Notes: generated by a model not told the origin, from the sequence alone. Shown: positions 7,130 to 15,907, numbered from the stretch's first letter. The stretch: DNA of 64,000 nucleotides from RGIG9115 sp045649825 (GCA_045649825.1 JAZRQO010000023.1:62001-126000), one strand, 5' to 3'. Program-made: numbers and translations.

Positions 7130-8668
7130 ATGCAAAAGCTTGAAAAAAGCAGCGAACCCGCATATTACGGCGTTGCTGCGATTTTGTGTTATCTGATTTT
7201 AAATCAGGGCGGGTATTTTGCAGGTGGACTGATTTCGGCAGGTCTGATAATTTCAATTATGCTTATATGGCGAAAAATTCGCTTCGGGGTATTGGATTTT
7301 ATCTTTCTTGCATTTTCCCTGTGGTATTTATTCTGCTCTGTTCGTACGGGCTTTGATGTCCGATACATAGCAAAAGGGTTGTTGCCCATCTCCTGCCTGA
7401 TGTTTCGTCAGCTTATGCCGGACAGGAGCGAAAATGCACGGGAGCTGTGTCTGCGTGTAATCAAGCTTTCGTTTTATATCACCTTATTTGCTATTTTCAC
7501 CTGCATTTATCTTTCGGTAAAGGCAATGCATCTTAAGAGGCTTGTTTTTCCCTTTCAGTATGCAAACGCCAGCGGAATATTCTTCGGTGTAATGTTCATA
7601 CTTGCCCGATATGCAGGATTTGAATGGGCTAAGAAACGTCAGTATGTGTTTTTTGGGGGGCTTGCCCTTACCCAGTCTGTAGGAGCTATGGGGCTCACGG
7701 TGCTTTGTGAGCTTTTTATGAGCCGTGACAGGCGAAAAACCCTTGCACTGCTGGCTGTTATAGTTATCGGTGCAGTTGTTCTGAGAAGCCGTATTTATCA
7801 GAGTATGGGGACGTTTATCGAACGCTTCCTTCAAATACAGGACGGGCTTATATGTATGCTCAAAAACCCCGTATTCGGAATAGGTGCAGGGCGTTGGGAG
7901 TTTTATAAGAACTTGTATCAGACGGGTATTTATGATGCCCACGAAATTCACGGAAGCCTGGGCGCAATAGGTGCCGCTTCGGGCATTTTGGGGCTTACGC
8001 TTTTTATACTCACCGTAATTGCAGCATTTAAGTTTATAAGGTTTGAAAACAAGGCATATCTTGCGGCAGCAGTTATGCTTATAGTGCATAGCTTTATGGA
8101 TTTCACACTTACATTCACGGCTTTGGGATTTTTGCTTATGCTCATATTTGCCTGCGGTGAAGAGGGTAAAACCAAAAAAATTGCTTTTAAAACCTTTGCA
8201 AAGCCCGCACTTCTTGCAGTATTTGCCATTGGTTTTTGTATTCTCAGCGTTGGTATGTATCAGATAAAAAAGCTTGATGGTATGGACGCAGGTAAGAATT
8301 ATCCTAAGTATGTGGCATACTACGAAGCAAATCCTCTATCACAAAAAAGCGTGAAAACACGGGAGAATTATGCTAAGGCGCTTTATGCAACAGGCAGAAA
8401 GCAGGAGAGCCTTAAGGTTATTGAAAGCATTGACGTTTTGTCATCAGATATGGTTGTACTTAAAAAAGGCTGCATTGGCGACTGGAAGGAGGTCATGAAA
8501 TACATAGAGGAGCAACCATACAATCCTGTGCTTTATAAAACAGTTTGTTATAACAGCAATGACGAAGAAATGCGAAAGCAAGCAGAGGAACGCCTTGAAG
8601 AAGCAATCGCTTCAATGTCGTTTCTCGGAAAAATATTATATAAATTTATAGGAGAGAAAGTATTATGA
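7130..8668 (+). CDS. O-antigen ligase/polymerase-like membrane protein (Wzy_C type)
   Basis: The 512-residue protein has about ten membrane segments over residues 12-385, then a soluble C-terminal region rich in helices. The segment near residues 245-290 (MLKNPVFGIGAGRWEFYKNL, then AHEIHGSLGAIGAASGILGL) matches the large extracytoplasmic loop of WaaL/Wzy ligases, in which NP-x-GxG and a His are characteristic. These proteins transfer or polymerise lipid-linked glycans outside the membrane. The C-terminal 120 residues resemble a TPR-like stretch (RENYAKALYATGRKQESLKV). Its stop overlaps the start of the next gene by 4 nt (ATGA), so the two are translationally coupled. The glycan is unknown. 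Confidence 0.82.
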   Translation: MQKLEKSSEPAYYGVAAILCYLILNQGGYFAGGLISAGLIISIMLIWRKIRFGVLDFIFLAFSLWYLFCSVRTGFDVRYIAKGLLPISCLMFRQLMPDRSENARELCLRVIKLSFYITLFAIFTCIYLSVKAMHLKRLVFPFQYANASGIFFGVMFILARYAGFEWAKKRQYVFFGGLALTQSVGAMGLTVLCELFMSRDRRKTLALLAVIVIGAVVLRSRIYQSMGTFIERFLQIQDGLICMLKNPVFGIGAGRWEFYKNLYQTGIYDAHEIHGSLGAIGAASGILGLTLFILTVIAAFKFIRFENKAYLAAAVMLIVHSFMDFTLTFTALGFLLMLIFACGEEGKTKKIAFKTFAKPALLAVFAIGFCILSVGMYQIKKLDGMDAGKNYPKYVAYYEANPLSQKSVKTRENYAKALYATGRKQESLKVIESIDVLSSDMVVLKKGCIGDWKEVMKYIEEQPYNPVLYKTVCYNSNDEEMRKQAEERLEEAIASMSFLGKILYKFIGEKVL

Positions 8669-9474
8669 ACAAAATGAAAAAGATTATATCAGTTCTTGTA
8701 ATGACAGCAATCCTTGGCGCTCTTCCCGGAATGGGAATGTTTGGCGGTATGGTTGCCTGGGCATTTGAAGCTACAACAGTTGACACAGTAGTTTATGAAA
8801 CAGTTGAAGAGGTAGTTTACGAAACAGTTGAAGAAGTAGTATACGAAACAACAACAATTGAAACTGTTGGAGATGTAGTATATGAAACAGTTGAAACTGT
8901 AGTATACGAAACAGTTGAAGAAGTAGTATATGAAACTGTTGAGGAGGTTGTATACGAAGCAGTTGAGGGTCACGTATACTATGAAGGCGTAAGTGCTGAC
9001 ATCTTCGCTCTCGTGATCGAAGAGAAAACAGCAAGCGTTTTCGGTGAAATCAAGGAAAACGACGTTGAACCCATCATCAGAAACGATCGCACAATGCTTC
9101 CTGCAAGATTTGTTGCAGAAAACCTCGGTGCAGAAGTTGAATGGGACGGCGAAGCAAGAGTTGTAACAGTTAAGAGTGAAGATGTTGAAATAAAGCTCAC
9201 AATCGATTCTGCAATAGCAACAGTTAACGGTGTTGAAGAAACACTTGACAGCCCTGCATTTATCGAAAACGACAGAACCTACACACCTGTAAGATTCATC
9301 GCTGAAAAGCTCGGTGCAACAGTTGAATGGGACGCAGACCTTAAAATGGTAAAAATTGCAAAGGCTGGAGCAGAAGAAGCTGTTGAAACTGAAGAAGTAA
9401 CAGAAGAAGTTACAGAGATTGTAGAAATCACCGAAACTGAAGAAGTAACAGAAACTGAAGAAGTTACTGAATAA
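8665..9474 (+). CDS. Secreted repeat protein with copper-amine-oxidase-like N-terminal (stalk) domain
   Basis: The 269-residue protein has a signal peptide (KKIISVLVMTAILGALPGMG, cleavage likely near the Ala-Trp-Ala at residues 30-34). Next comes a repeat region (about residues 41-105) built from a VVYETVEE octad. A folded domain follows, with two copies of the stalk motif (RNDRTMLPARFVAENLGAEV and ENDRTYTPVRFIAEKLGATV). The tail is an acidic TEEVTE-type repeat. The stalk domain is common in Clostridia cell-surface proteins and is not catalytic. There is no LPxTG or SLH anchor, so attachment is unclear. It is coupled to the preceding ligase-like gene, suggesting a cell-envelope role. Confidence 0.82.
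   Translation: MNKMKKIISVLVMTAILGALPGMGMFGGMVAWAFEATTVDTVVYETVEEVVYETVEEVVYETTTIETVGDVVYETVETVVYETVEEVVYETVEEVVYEAVEGHVYYEGVSADIFALVIEEKTASVFGEIKENDVEPIIRNDRTMLPARFVAENLGAEVEWDGEARVVTVKSEDVEIKLTIDSAIATVNGVEETLDSPAFIENDRTYTPVRFIAEKLGATVEWDADLKMVKIAKAGAEEAVETEEVTEEVTEIVEITETEEVTETEEVTE
8788..8975 (+). repeat. In-frame 24-bp repeats encoding VVYETVEE
   Basis: Seven units beginning VVYE occur in succession. Most are 24 bp long, and the third is extended and altered (TTTIETVGD). DNA copies differ at synonymous positions, indicating age or selection on the peptide. Confidence 0.9.
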
Positions 9475-9514
9475 TTATATTTTAATCCTTCGTCATTACT
9501 ATATAATATATAAT

Positions 9515-9542
9515 CCGTCGGCAGTGTTGCCGACGGTTTTTT
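9515..9542 (+). terminator. Terminator of the ligase/stalk-protein operon
   Basis: The stem CCGTCGGCA/TGCCGACGG with a GTGT loop is followed by six T. Confidence 0.93.
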
Positions 9543-9691
9543 ATATGTTTGATACTTATTACAAAATTTAATCTTCCTGTACTCCGTAGGGGAAATTCCT
9601 GTTATTTTTTGAGGGTATAGGAGATGTAGTATATACAATGCCATAGTTTCGGAGCATTTGTTAAATTTTTTAAACAAAATTCCCTTTGTTG

Positions 9692-9720
9692 TTTACTTTT
9701 GTATTAATACGTGATACAAT
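9692..9720 (+). promoter_or_regulatory. Promoter of the oxidoreductase-potABC operon
   Basis: TTTACT (9692-9697) and TACAAT (9715-9720) are 17 bp apart, about 30 bp before the first gene. The remaining space since 9543 holds nothing recognisable. Confidence 0.65.
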
Positions 9721-9753
9721 ATATAGGAAGTTTTATAAGGAGTGGAAGCCGTT

Positions 9754-10905
9754 ATGCCGGATATTATAGTAGTTGGTGCGGGTGCGTCGGGGCTTACTGC
9801 GTCGGTTTGTGCCGCCCGTCTTGGTGCAAGAGTGACCGTGCTGGAAAAAAATGACCGAATAGGAAAAAAGCTGTTTGCTACGGGTAACGGCAGATGCAAT
9901 CTTACAAATATAAATCTTACCCCTGACAGATACCACGGAGAGGAGTCGGAATTTCCTCAAAAAGCCCTCTCAGGCTTTGGTGCCGAAGATACGGAAAGCT
10001 TTTTTGAGAGTATGGGACTGCTTACCCGGAGGGAAGATGAGGGCAAGGTTTTCCCCTATTGCGGAAGAGCCTCTGCGGTTCTGGACGTTTTCAGAATGGA
10101 GCTTGAAAAGCTGGGTGTGGAAATTCAGTGCGGCTTTGACGTAAAAGAGGTAATTCGTCGCAAAACTGCTTTTGAAATTGTTTCCTGGGACGGACGCCAT
10201 CTTTTTGGTGAAAAGGTGATTTTTGCGGCAGGTGGGAAGGCGGCACCAAATCTTGGCGGCGGAGGCAGCGGCTACGATATACTTAAAAAGCTTGGGCATA
10301 AGCTGACGGAGCTTCGCCCATCTATTGTTCAGATTAAAACAAATAAAGAAAAAATTGCAGGTCTTAAGGGAATAAAGTGTGAAGCGTCGGTTTCTATGGC
10401 AGGCAAAACCTATACTGGAGAGCTTTTGTTTACCGACTACGGAATTTCGGGCCCGCCTGCATTTTCTCTCTCGTCTTACTATAAGCCGGGCGTGGAAATC
10501 AGTATAGACTTTTTCCCCGATATAGACGAAAAGCGGCTTTTTCTTCTTCTTCGGGAGAAATCGGAAAATATTATAAATCCCGACAACCTTTTCACGGGGA
10601 TGCTTCATAAAAATATAGCTTCTGCTATAGTACGGCAGGCAGGGCAGGGAATAAAGGAGATTGCAAGAGTGTGTAAGGATTTCAGAATTGAAACCGAAGG
10701 CACTCTCTCATGGAACAATGCTCAGGTTACGAAAGGCGGAATTTCAACACGTGACGTAAGTCCCGAAACCTTTGAATCCCTTATTTGCCCCGGGTTATAT
10801 ATAACGGGTGAAATACTTGACGTCGACGGCGACTGCGGAGGTTTTAACTTGCAATGGGCATGGGCAAGCGGATATTTTGCAGGCACCCATGCTGCATTAG
10901 GATAA
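9754..10905 (+). CDS. NAD(P)/FAD-dependent oxidoreductase, HI0933/YhiN family
   Basis: The 383-residue flavoprotein starts with a Rossmann FAD-binding motif (IIVVGAGASGLTASVCAARL). It has the family signature KKLFATGNGRCNLTN near residue 40 and a C-terminal FAD motif (GLYITGEILDVDGDCGGFNL followed by QWAWASGYFAG). Members of this family include BaiN-like reductases of bile acids and related proteins of unknown substrate, and motifs alone do not decide between them. The ATG at 9754 is placed well behind AAGGAG, whereas a GTG four codons upstream overlaps that site. It is the first gene of a unit that continues into the membrane protein and potABC. Confidence 0.88.
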   Translation: MPDIIVVGAGASGLTASVCAARLGARVTVLEKNDRIGKKLFATGNGRCNLTNINLTPDRYHGEESEFPQKALSGFGAEDTESFFESMGLLTRREDEGKVFPYCGRASAVLDVFRMELEKLGVEIQCGFDVKEVIRRKTAFEIVSWDGRHLFGEKVIFAAGGKAAPNLGGGGSGYDILKKLGHKLTELRPSIVQIKTNKEKIAGLKGIKCEASVSMAGKTYTGELLFTDYGISGPPAFSLSSYYKPGVEISIDFFPDIDEKRLFLLLREKSENIINPDNLFTGMLHKNIASAIVRQAGQGIKEIARVCKDFRIETEGTLSWNNAQVTKGGISTRDVSPETFESLICPGLYITGEILDVDGDCGGFNLQWAWASGYFAGTHAALG

Positions 10906-10929
10906 TCGAAAGGAGTTTATAATTATAAA

Positions 10930-11505
10930 ATGAAAAAAACCACAGTATTCAAGCAGGCTCTCAGCCATCTTACGGTTCACGCAGTAGCGTGCCTGTTTAT
11001 ATTTCTTGTAATGGTTCCCATAATCGGCGGTGTGGCATCGTACCCTACGGTGTCTCTTTGTGTTGCTGTAGTGATGGCGGTTGTGTATGCAGGAATTTTG
11101 TTCGGAACCTCCTATGAGTGTGCATATTCAGACCATAAAACCTATTCAAAGCTTAAACCCTATCCTCTTAAAGGGCTTGTTCTTTCGTTAGGCGTTGTTA
11201 TACCTGTTGCGCTTGCATGGGCTTTTTATGCGATTGCATGGAAGGTAGCACCAATCCCTGAAGCTGCAACGTCACAAGTACAGATACCTCTTTTAACATT
11301 TACAGCGAATATGCTTTATTCATTTATAACGGCTCCATTCTGGGATTTAGTGGATATAAAAGGCGGTAATGCCAGCCTTACGGGGCAGATTATTTCGCTT
11401 ATAGTGCCTGCAGCAGTTTGTTTCGCAGGATACTATCTTGGTTACATAAAGGTTGATTTCACCAAGTATATCAACAGGCTTGTGTATGATAAAAAGAAGA
11501 AATAA
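10930..11505 (+). CDS. Uncharacterised four-helix membrane protein
   Basis: The 191-residue protein is hydrophobic, with probable membrane segments near residues 16-38, 42-62, 82-105 and 155-173, and a basic C-terminus (YDKKKK). I do not recognise the family. It lies 24 bp after the oxidoreductase and 14 bp before potA, reading the same way, so it is probably co-transcribed with the polyamine transporter genes. A role alongside the transporter is only a guess from position. Confidence 0.7.
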   Translation: MKKTTVFKQALSHLTVHAVACLFIFLVMVPIIGGVASYPTVSLCVAVVMAVVYAGILFGTSYECAYSDHKTYSKLKPYPLKGLVLSLGVVIPVALAWAFYAIAWKVAPIPEAATSQVQIPLLTFTANMLYSFITAPFWDLVDIKGGNASLTGQIISLIVPAAVCFAGYYLGYIKVDFTKYINRLVYDKKKK

Positions 11506-11519
11506 AGGAAGTGTAAACC

Positions 11520-12560
11520 TTGACTGATGAAATTCTGAGGCTTACAGATATAACAAAAACCTATGGAAATATAAAGGCTCTTGACAACGTGTCCCTTTCT
11601 GTAAAAAAAGGAGAGTTTGTTAGCTTATTGGGGCCTTCAGGCTGCGGCAAAACCACGCTTTTAAGGATTATAGCGGGTTTGAGCGAAGCAGATTCGGGAA
11701 GCGTTGTTTTGGGTGGCAAGGACATAACAGGGTTGGCTCCCGAAAAAAGACCTGTAAACACTGTGTTCCAGAACTATGCTCTGTTTCCCCATATGACGGT
11801 TGAAAAAAACATCGGCTACGGGCTTCGTATTCGTGGCGAGAAAAGGGGAATAATAAAGGAAAAAACGGCGGAAATGCTTCGGCTTGTACACCTTTCGGGA
11901 GTAGAGAAGAAGCTCCCGTCAGAGCTTTCGGGCGGGCAAAAGCAAAGGGTTGCCATAGCAAGAGGGCTTATAAATAAGCCTGACATATTACTCCTTGATG
12001 AGCCTTTGGGGGCTCTTGACCTGCGGCTACGTCGTTACCTTACCGATGAAATTCGTCGTATTCAGCAGGAAAGCGGAACAACTTTCATTTATATTACTCA
12101 CGACCGTGATGAGGCTATGAATATGTCTGACCGTATGGTTGTTATGAATGAGGGAGTGTTTGTTCAGTCAGGAACGCCTCAGGAGATATACAATAGCCCC
12201 GTAAACCGCTTTGTAGCAGAGTTTATAGGCCTGTCAAACATATTTGAAGCAACAGGCTCAGGGGATGGGGAAATTGCCTTTGGTGGCGGTGAGCTTGGAG
12301 TAGATTTTACCGTTAAAAAAGGCGAAAAAGTCAATGTGTGTGTTCGCGGTGAAAACGTAAGCGTTAGTCATACTTCGGGTGGCTTCTTAGGTGAAATAAT
12401 CCACAAGTCCTACTCGGGCGGATTTATTCGTCTTAAGTGCAGGCTTCAGGACGGCACGGAGCTTGCAGGAGTGAGCGACGATAAAAATGAAGAGTTTAAT
12501 GTGGGAGAAAAGGTGTATATAGGATTGGACGGCAGATTTCTGTCACGTCTGGAGGACTGA
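11520..12560 (+). CDS. potA: Spermidine/putrescine ABC transporter ATP-binding protein
   Basis: The 346-residue ATPase powers polyamine uptake. It shows Walker A GPSGCGKTT (about residues 38-46), the Q-loop NTVFQNYALFPHM, the signature LSGGQKQRVAIARGL (about 139), Walker B DILLLDEPLGALD and the H-loop YITHDRDEAM. A C-terminal TOBE-type domain (residues about 240-346) follows, as in PotA. The start is TTG at 11520, eight nt after AAGGAAG, because the nearby ATG is out of frame. It is followed after 2 bp by potB. Confidence 0.93.
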   Translation: MTDEILRLTDITKTYGNIKALDNVSLSVKKGEFVSLLGPSGCGKTTLLRIIAGLSEADSGSVVLGGKDITGLAPEKRPVNTVFQNYALFPHMTVEKNIGYGLRIRGEKRGIIKEKTAEMLRLVHLSGVEKKLPSELSGGQKQRVAIARGLINKPDILLLDEPLGALDLRLRRYLTDEIRRIQQESGTTFIYITHDRDEAMNMSDRMVVMNEGVFVQSGTPQEIYNSPVNRFVAEFIGLSNIFEATGSGDGEIAFGGGELGVDFTVKKGEKVNVCVRGENVSVSHTSGGFLGEIIHKSYSGGFIRLKCRLQDGTELAGVSDDKNEEFNVGEKVYIGLDGRFLSRLED

Positions 12561-12562
12561 TT

Positions 12563-13408
12563 ATGAAAAAGTATTTTACTCCCGACGGGGTGCCTATGTA
12601 CCTTTTTACACTTGTTTTCGTATTGTTGCCCCTTGGATTTCTTGTGTGGCTCAGTTTTATGGAAAAAGACGGGGCACTTAGCTATGCCCATGTTTTCACC
12701 CTTGAGAACTATAAAAGTATATTTGATACAGTATATTTAAAAACCTTTATAACATCCCTTAAGCTTTCGTTTATAACAACGCTTATAACGGGACTTATTG
12801 GCTATCCGTTTGCGTACTTTATGTCGAGGTGCGAAAATGCCCGGACAAAGCTTTTTGTTCTGCTTCTTGTGATATTGCCTTTTTGGACAAATGCACTCGT
12901 GAGGATTTACGGGTTTATAATTCTCTTAAGAGGTAATGGTCTCCTTCATTCTCTTCTTAATTTTTTTGGAATGGGTGAGGGGTACGGCTTTTTATACACT
13001 GAAGCTGCGGTTATAACGGGAATGGTGTATGCGCTGCTGCCGTTTATGATACTTACGGTTTATTCCGCCTGCGAGAAGATAGACGTAAGCATCCCTGAGG
13101 CGGCACGCGACCTTGGAGCATCTCCGCTTAAGACGTTTTTCACAGTTGTTTTTCCACTTACTGCCGACGGACTTGTTTCGGGAATTACGCTTGTTTTTAT
13201 ACCCTCAATGGGTTTGTTCTTTATATCTGACCTTCTTGGGGGAGGTAAGGTGATGATAGCGGGTAATCTCATAAAGGACCAGGTTATGACTGCACATAGC
13301 TACCCCTTTGCGGCAGCAGTGTCGGTTATGATGCTGATAACCATGCTTTTGTGTATGGAAATAACACGTATTTTAGTTAATAAGGTTTTAAAAGGAAGCA
13401 GAAAATGA
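12563..13408 (+). CDS. potB: Spermidine/putrescine ABC transporter permease PotB
   Basis: The 281-residue permease has six predicted membrane segments, starting at LFTLVFVLLPLGFLVWLSFM. The conserved inner-loop motif is PEAARDLGASPLKTFFTVVF near residues 178-197, which docks on PotA. The segment LVILPFWTNALVRIYGFIIL is highly typical of PotB. It is translationally linked: potA ends 2 bp upstream and potC starts 4 bp before the potB stop (ATGA). Confidence 0.93.
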   Translation: MKKYFTPDGVPMYLFTLVFVLLPLGFLVWLSFMEKDGALSYAHVFTLENYKSIFDTVYLKTFITSLKLSFITTLITGLIGYPFAYFMSRCENARTKLFVLLLVILPFWTNALVRIYGFIILLRGNGLLHSLLNFFGMGEGYGFLYTEAAVITGMVYALLPFMILTVYSACEKIDVSIPEAARDLGASPLKTFFTVVFPLTADGLVSGITLVFIPSMGLFFISDLLGGGKVMIAGNLIKDQVMTAHSYPFAAAVSVMMLITMLLCMEITRILVNKVLKGSRK

Positions 13409-14178
13409 AACAGTCGGTTTTTCAGAAGGTGTATTTGAGTTTAATACTTTTACTGATGTATGTACCAATGCTCCTTGTAGTGGTATATTCCTTCAATAAA
13501 TCAAATATAACCACTGTGTGGTCGGGATTTTCCCTCAGTTGGTACGGTGAGCTTTTTGCCGACCGTGAAATGGCAGAGGCTTTAAAAAACAGTTTAATAA
13601 TTGCTTTTATAACCTCAGCAGTATCAGCACTTCTCGGAACTTTGTGTGCAGTGGGGATATACAAGGGCAGAACAGCTCTTGACAGAGGTGTGAAAAAGCT
13701 TGCATCTGTTCCTCTTATGCTGCCTGAGATAATAACGGGAATTTTGTTTTTGCTGATATTCTCGGCATTGGGGCTGAGACTTGGTATTTTTACTATAGTC
13801 GTTGCACATTCATCATTTTGTATACCCTACGTGTATATGACGGTTACGGGAAGCCTTGAACAGCTTGATGAAAGCACAACAGACGCGGCACGCGACCTGG
13901 GCGCAGGTAAAATTCGTACTTTTTTTGAAATTACCGTTCCTCAGTTAATGCCCGGGATAATAAGCGGCACACTTCTTTCTTTTGCAATGTCTATGGATGA
14001 TGTTATAATCAGCTTTTTTGTAACAGGTCCGGGAACAAATACCTTGCCCGTTAAAATATACTCACAACTTAAAAAAGGCGTTACCCCTGAGGTAAACGCC
14101 CTGTGTACCCTTATGCTTGCGGTGACGGTGCTTATAGTTGTAATAGCAGCTATAGCAGGGAAGAAAAAAAGAAGCTGA
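13405..14178 (+). CDS. potC: Spermidine/putrescine ABC transporter permease PotC
   Basis: The 257-residue second permease shows the PotC hallmarks: VVVYSFNKSNITTVWSGFSL near residue 26, the EAA loop DAARDLGAGKIRTFFEITVP near residue 160, and FAMSMDDVIISFFVTGPGT near residue 195. In many Firmicutes potD follows directly or is fused to potC. Here neither is the case: the protein stops at normal PotC length and a terminator follows, with an opposing gene beyond. The binding protein PotD must therefore be elsewhere or absent. Confidence 0.93.
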   Translation: MKQSVFQKVYLSLILLLMYVPMLLVVVYSFNKSNITTVWSGFSLSWYGELFADREMAEALKNSLIIAFITSAVSALLGTLCAVGIYKGRTALDRGVKKLASVPLMLPEIITGILFLLIFSALGLRLGIFTIVVAHSSFCIPYVYMTVTGSLEQLDESTTDAARDLGAGKIRTFFEITVPQLMPGIISGTLLSFAMSMDDVIISFFVTGPGTNTLPVKIYSQLKKGVTPEVNALCTLMLAVTVLIVVIAAIAGKKKRS

Positions 14179-14206
14179 CGCATATGCATCAGCTTCCCGA
14201 TTTTTG
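14164..14206. terminator. Bidirectional terminator between potC and the HPr-like gene
   Basis: The near-palindrome 14171-14196 (GAAGCTGA/TCAGCTTC arms, GCATATGC centre) has an A-rich side upstream and TTTTT downstream, so it can act in both directions. It contains the potC stop codon. Confidence 0.8.
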
Positions 14207-14208
14207 AA

Positions 14209-14439
14209 TTATTTAACAATAAATTTTTCAAGTTCTTCCATAAAAGCTTCGCAGCTGTCGCTATGAACGTCAACCTTAACAGGCTTTGAAAGGTCAAGGC
14301 TGAAAATTCCCATGATTGATTTTGCATCAACCACGTATCTGCCTGATGAGAAGTCAACGTCAAAGTCGTATTTGCTCACAATATTAACAAAATCCTTTAC
14401 ATCATTGCTTGAGCTAAGTAAAATATTAAAAGTTGTCAT
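14209..14439 (-). CDS. HPr-like protein lacking the catalytic histidine
   Basis: The 76-residue protein has the HPr fold signature around the regulatory serine: VVDAKSIMGIFSLDLSKPVK aligns with the Ser46 region of HPr, and SKYDFDVDF matches the preceding strand. The N-terminal active-site loop, which in HPr carries the phosphorylatable His15 and Arg17, reads SSSNDVKDF and has neither. It therefore cannot pass phosphate in the PTS in the usual way. Like Crh of Bacillus it may be a regulator modified on the serine, but that is inference. A good AGGAGG site and own promoter are present, with no PTS gene nearby. Confidence 0.82.
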   Translation of the reverse strand: MTTFNILLSSSNDVKDFVNIVSKYDFDVDFSSGRYVVDAKSIMGIFSLDLSKPVKVDVHSDSCEAFMEELEKFIVK

Positions 14440-14494
14440 AGGGGATTCCTCCTGATCTCTTTGCTTAAATTACAGAGTTTTTCTCTGCATCTTT

Positions 14495-14523
14495 ATAATA
14501 CAATGATTGGAAGCTAAAGTCAA
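14495..14523 (-). promoter_or_regulatory. Promoter of the HPr-like gene
   Basis: On the minus strand, TTGACT (14523-14518) and TATTAT (14500-14495) are 17 bp apart. The leader contains a small CAGAG/CTCTG hairpin. Confidence 0.65.
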
Positions 14524-14529
14524 GGGATT

Positions 14530-14557
14530 TTGTGTTTCATTTTAAAATTTATATAAT
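14530..14557 (+). promoter_or_regulatory. Promoter of mtaB
   Basis: TTGTGT (14530-14535) and TATAAT (14552-14557) are 16 bp apart, about 45 bp before mtaB. Confidence 0.55.
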
Positions 14558-14602
14558 ATTACCACAAACAGTAAATTAACCGTAAAAAGGATTGATAAAA
14601 TA

Positions 14603-15904
14603 ATGAAAACAGCCGCATTTTATACCTTAGGCTGTAAGGTAAACCAATACGAAACAGAGGCAATAGCCGAGCAGTTCACGTCGAAGGGTTACGAAATAAG
14701 GGACTTTTCGGAGTATGCGGACGTGTATGTTATAAACACCTGCAGTGTAACGGCTATGAGCGACAGAAAATCCAGGCAGATTATACGCCGTGCAAAAAAG
14801 CAGAACCCTCACAGCACTGTTATTGTAACGGGGTGCTATGCTCAGGTTGCTCCTGATGAAGTGCTTAAAATAGATGGTGTAAACCTTGTTATAGGAACAA
14901 ACGAAAAAAGCAGGATTGTAGCTGAAGCGGAAAAACTAACAGAGGCAGCAAAATCGGTCTGTGTTCACGACATTTCTCATACCCACGATTTTGAAGAAAT
15001 GGCGGTTTCGGGTTATAGCTCTATGACTCGTGCATATATCAAAATTCAGGAGGGTTGCAATCAGTTTTGCAGCTATTGCATTATTCCTTACGCAAGAGGG
15101 CCCATCAGAAGCCGCAACCCCAAGGCGGTTGTGGAAGAAGCAAAAAGGCTTGTGGCAGACGGATTTACGGAAATCATTCTCGTAGGAATACACATTGCCT
15201 CATACGGGTTAGACCGAAAGGACACATCCCTTGCAGATATTATACTTGAAATCAACAAGCTTTCGGGAATAAAGCGTATACGCCTAAGCTCCATTGAGCC
15301 AATGACTCTAAGCCCTGCCTTTATAGAAAAAATAAGCCCTGCAGATAAGCTTTGTCCACATTTTCATCTTTCTCTGCAGTCGGGCTGTGACGAAACCTTA
15401 AAACGTATGAACAGGCGGTATACAACGGCACAGTATGCAGAAATTGTAAAATCCATACGTGAAAGCTTTGAGGGTGCTGCAATAACCACGGATATAATGA
15501 CGGGCTTCCCCGGCGAAACTGATGAAGAATTTGAAAAGAGTGCGGAGTTTGCAGAGATAATGAAGTTTTCAGATATTCATATATTCAAATACTCACCAAG
15601 ACCGGGCACTCCTGCGGCAAAATATCCCAATCAGATAACACCTGAAAAAAAAGACGAGCGAAGTAAAGTCCTTGAAAGAATCCGCCAAAAAAGCGAGAAA
15701 GAATACCTTTCAGGATTTATCGGCACGGAGGCAGAGGTGCTCTTTGAGCAGCCTTCAGAGAAATATAAGGGATATTTTGAGGGTAAAACGGCGAACTATA
15801 TAACCGTGCTTGTAAAATCTGATGAGGATTTATCTTTCAAATACAGAACCGTTAAGCTTTGTGAAGTTGTAGATGGCGGAATAATGGGTGAATTTGATGA
15901 ATAA
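14603..15904 (+). CDS. mtaB: tRNA t6A37 methylthiotransferase MtaB
   Basis: The 433-residue radical SAM methylthiotransferase converts t6A37 of tRNAs to ms2t6A37. The N-terminal UPF0004 domain starts AAFYTLGCKVNQYETEAI and supplies three Cys (C11, C47 in NTCSV, C81 in VTGCYAQ) for one iron-sulfur cluster. The radical SAM motif CNQFCSYC lies near residue 152, followed by IIPYARGPIRSR. A TRAM domain ends the protein. The KVNQYE motif distinguishes MtaB from MiaB and RimO. The window also encodes TrmO, which acts on the same t6A37 base. The gene is monocistronic. Confidence 0.95.
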   Translation: MKTAAFYTLGCKVNQYETEAIAEQFTSKGYEIRDFSEYADVYVINTCSVTAMSDRKSRQIIRRAKKQNPHSTVIVTGCYAQVAPDEVLKIDGVNLVIGTNEKSRIVAEAEKLTEAAKSVCVHDISHTHDFEEMAVSGYSSMTRAYIKIQEGCNQFCSYCIIPYARGPIRSRNPKAVVEEAKRLVADGFTEIILVGIHIASYGLDRKDTSLADIILEINKLSGIKRIRLSSIEPMTLSPAFIEKISPADKLCPHFHLSLQSGCDETLKRMNRRYTTAQYAEIVKSIRESFEGAAITTDIMTGFPGETDEEFEKSAEFAEIMKFSDIHIFKYSPRPGTPAAKYPNQITPEKKDERSKVLERIRQKSEKEYLSGFIGTEAEVLFEQPSEKYKGYFEGKTANYITVLVKSDEDLSFKYRTVKLCEVVDGGIMGEFDE

Positions 15905-15907
15905 TAC

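Noticed and set aside
8788..8975. 24-bp repeats considered as CRISPR or satellite DNA
   Set aside because: They are contiguous, in frame and encode a regular octapeptide in a secreted protein.
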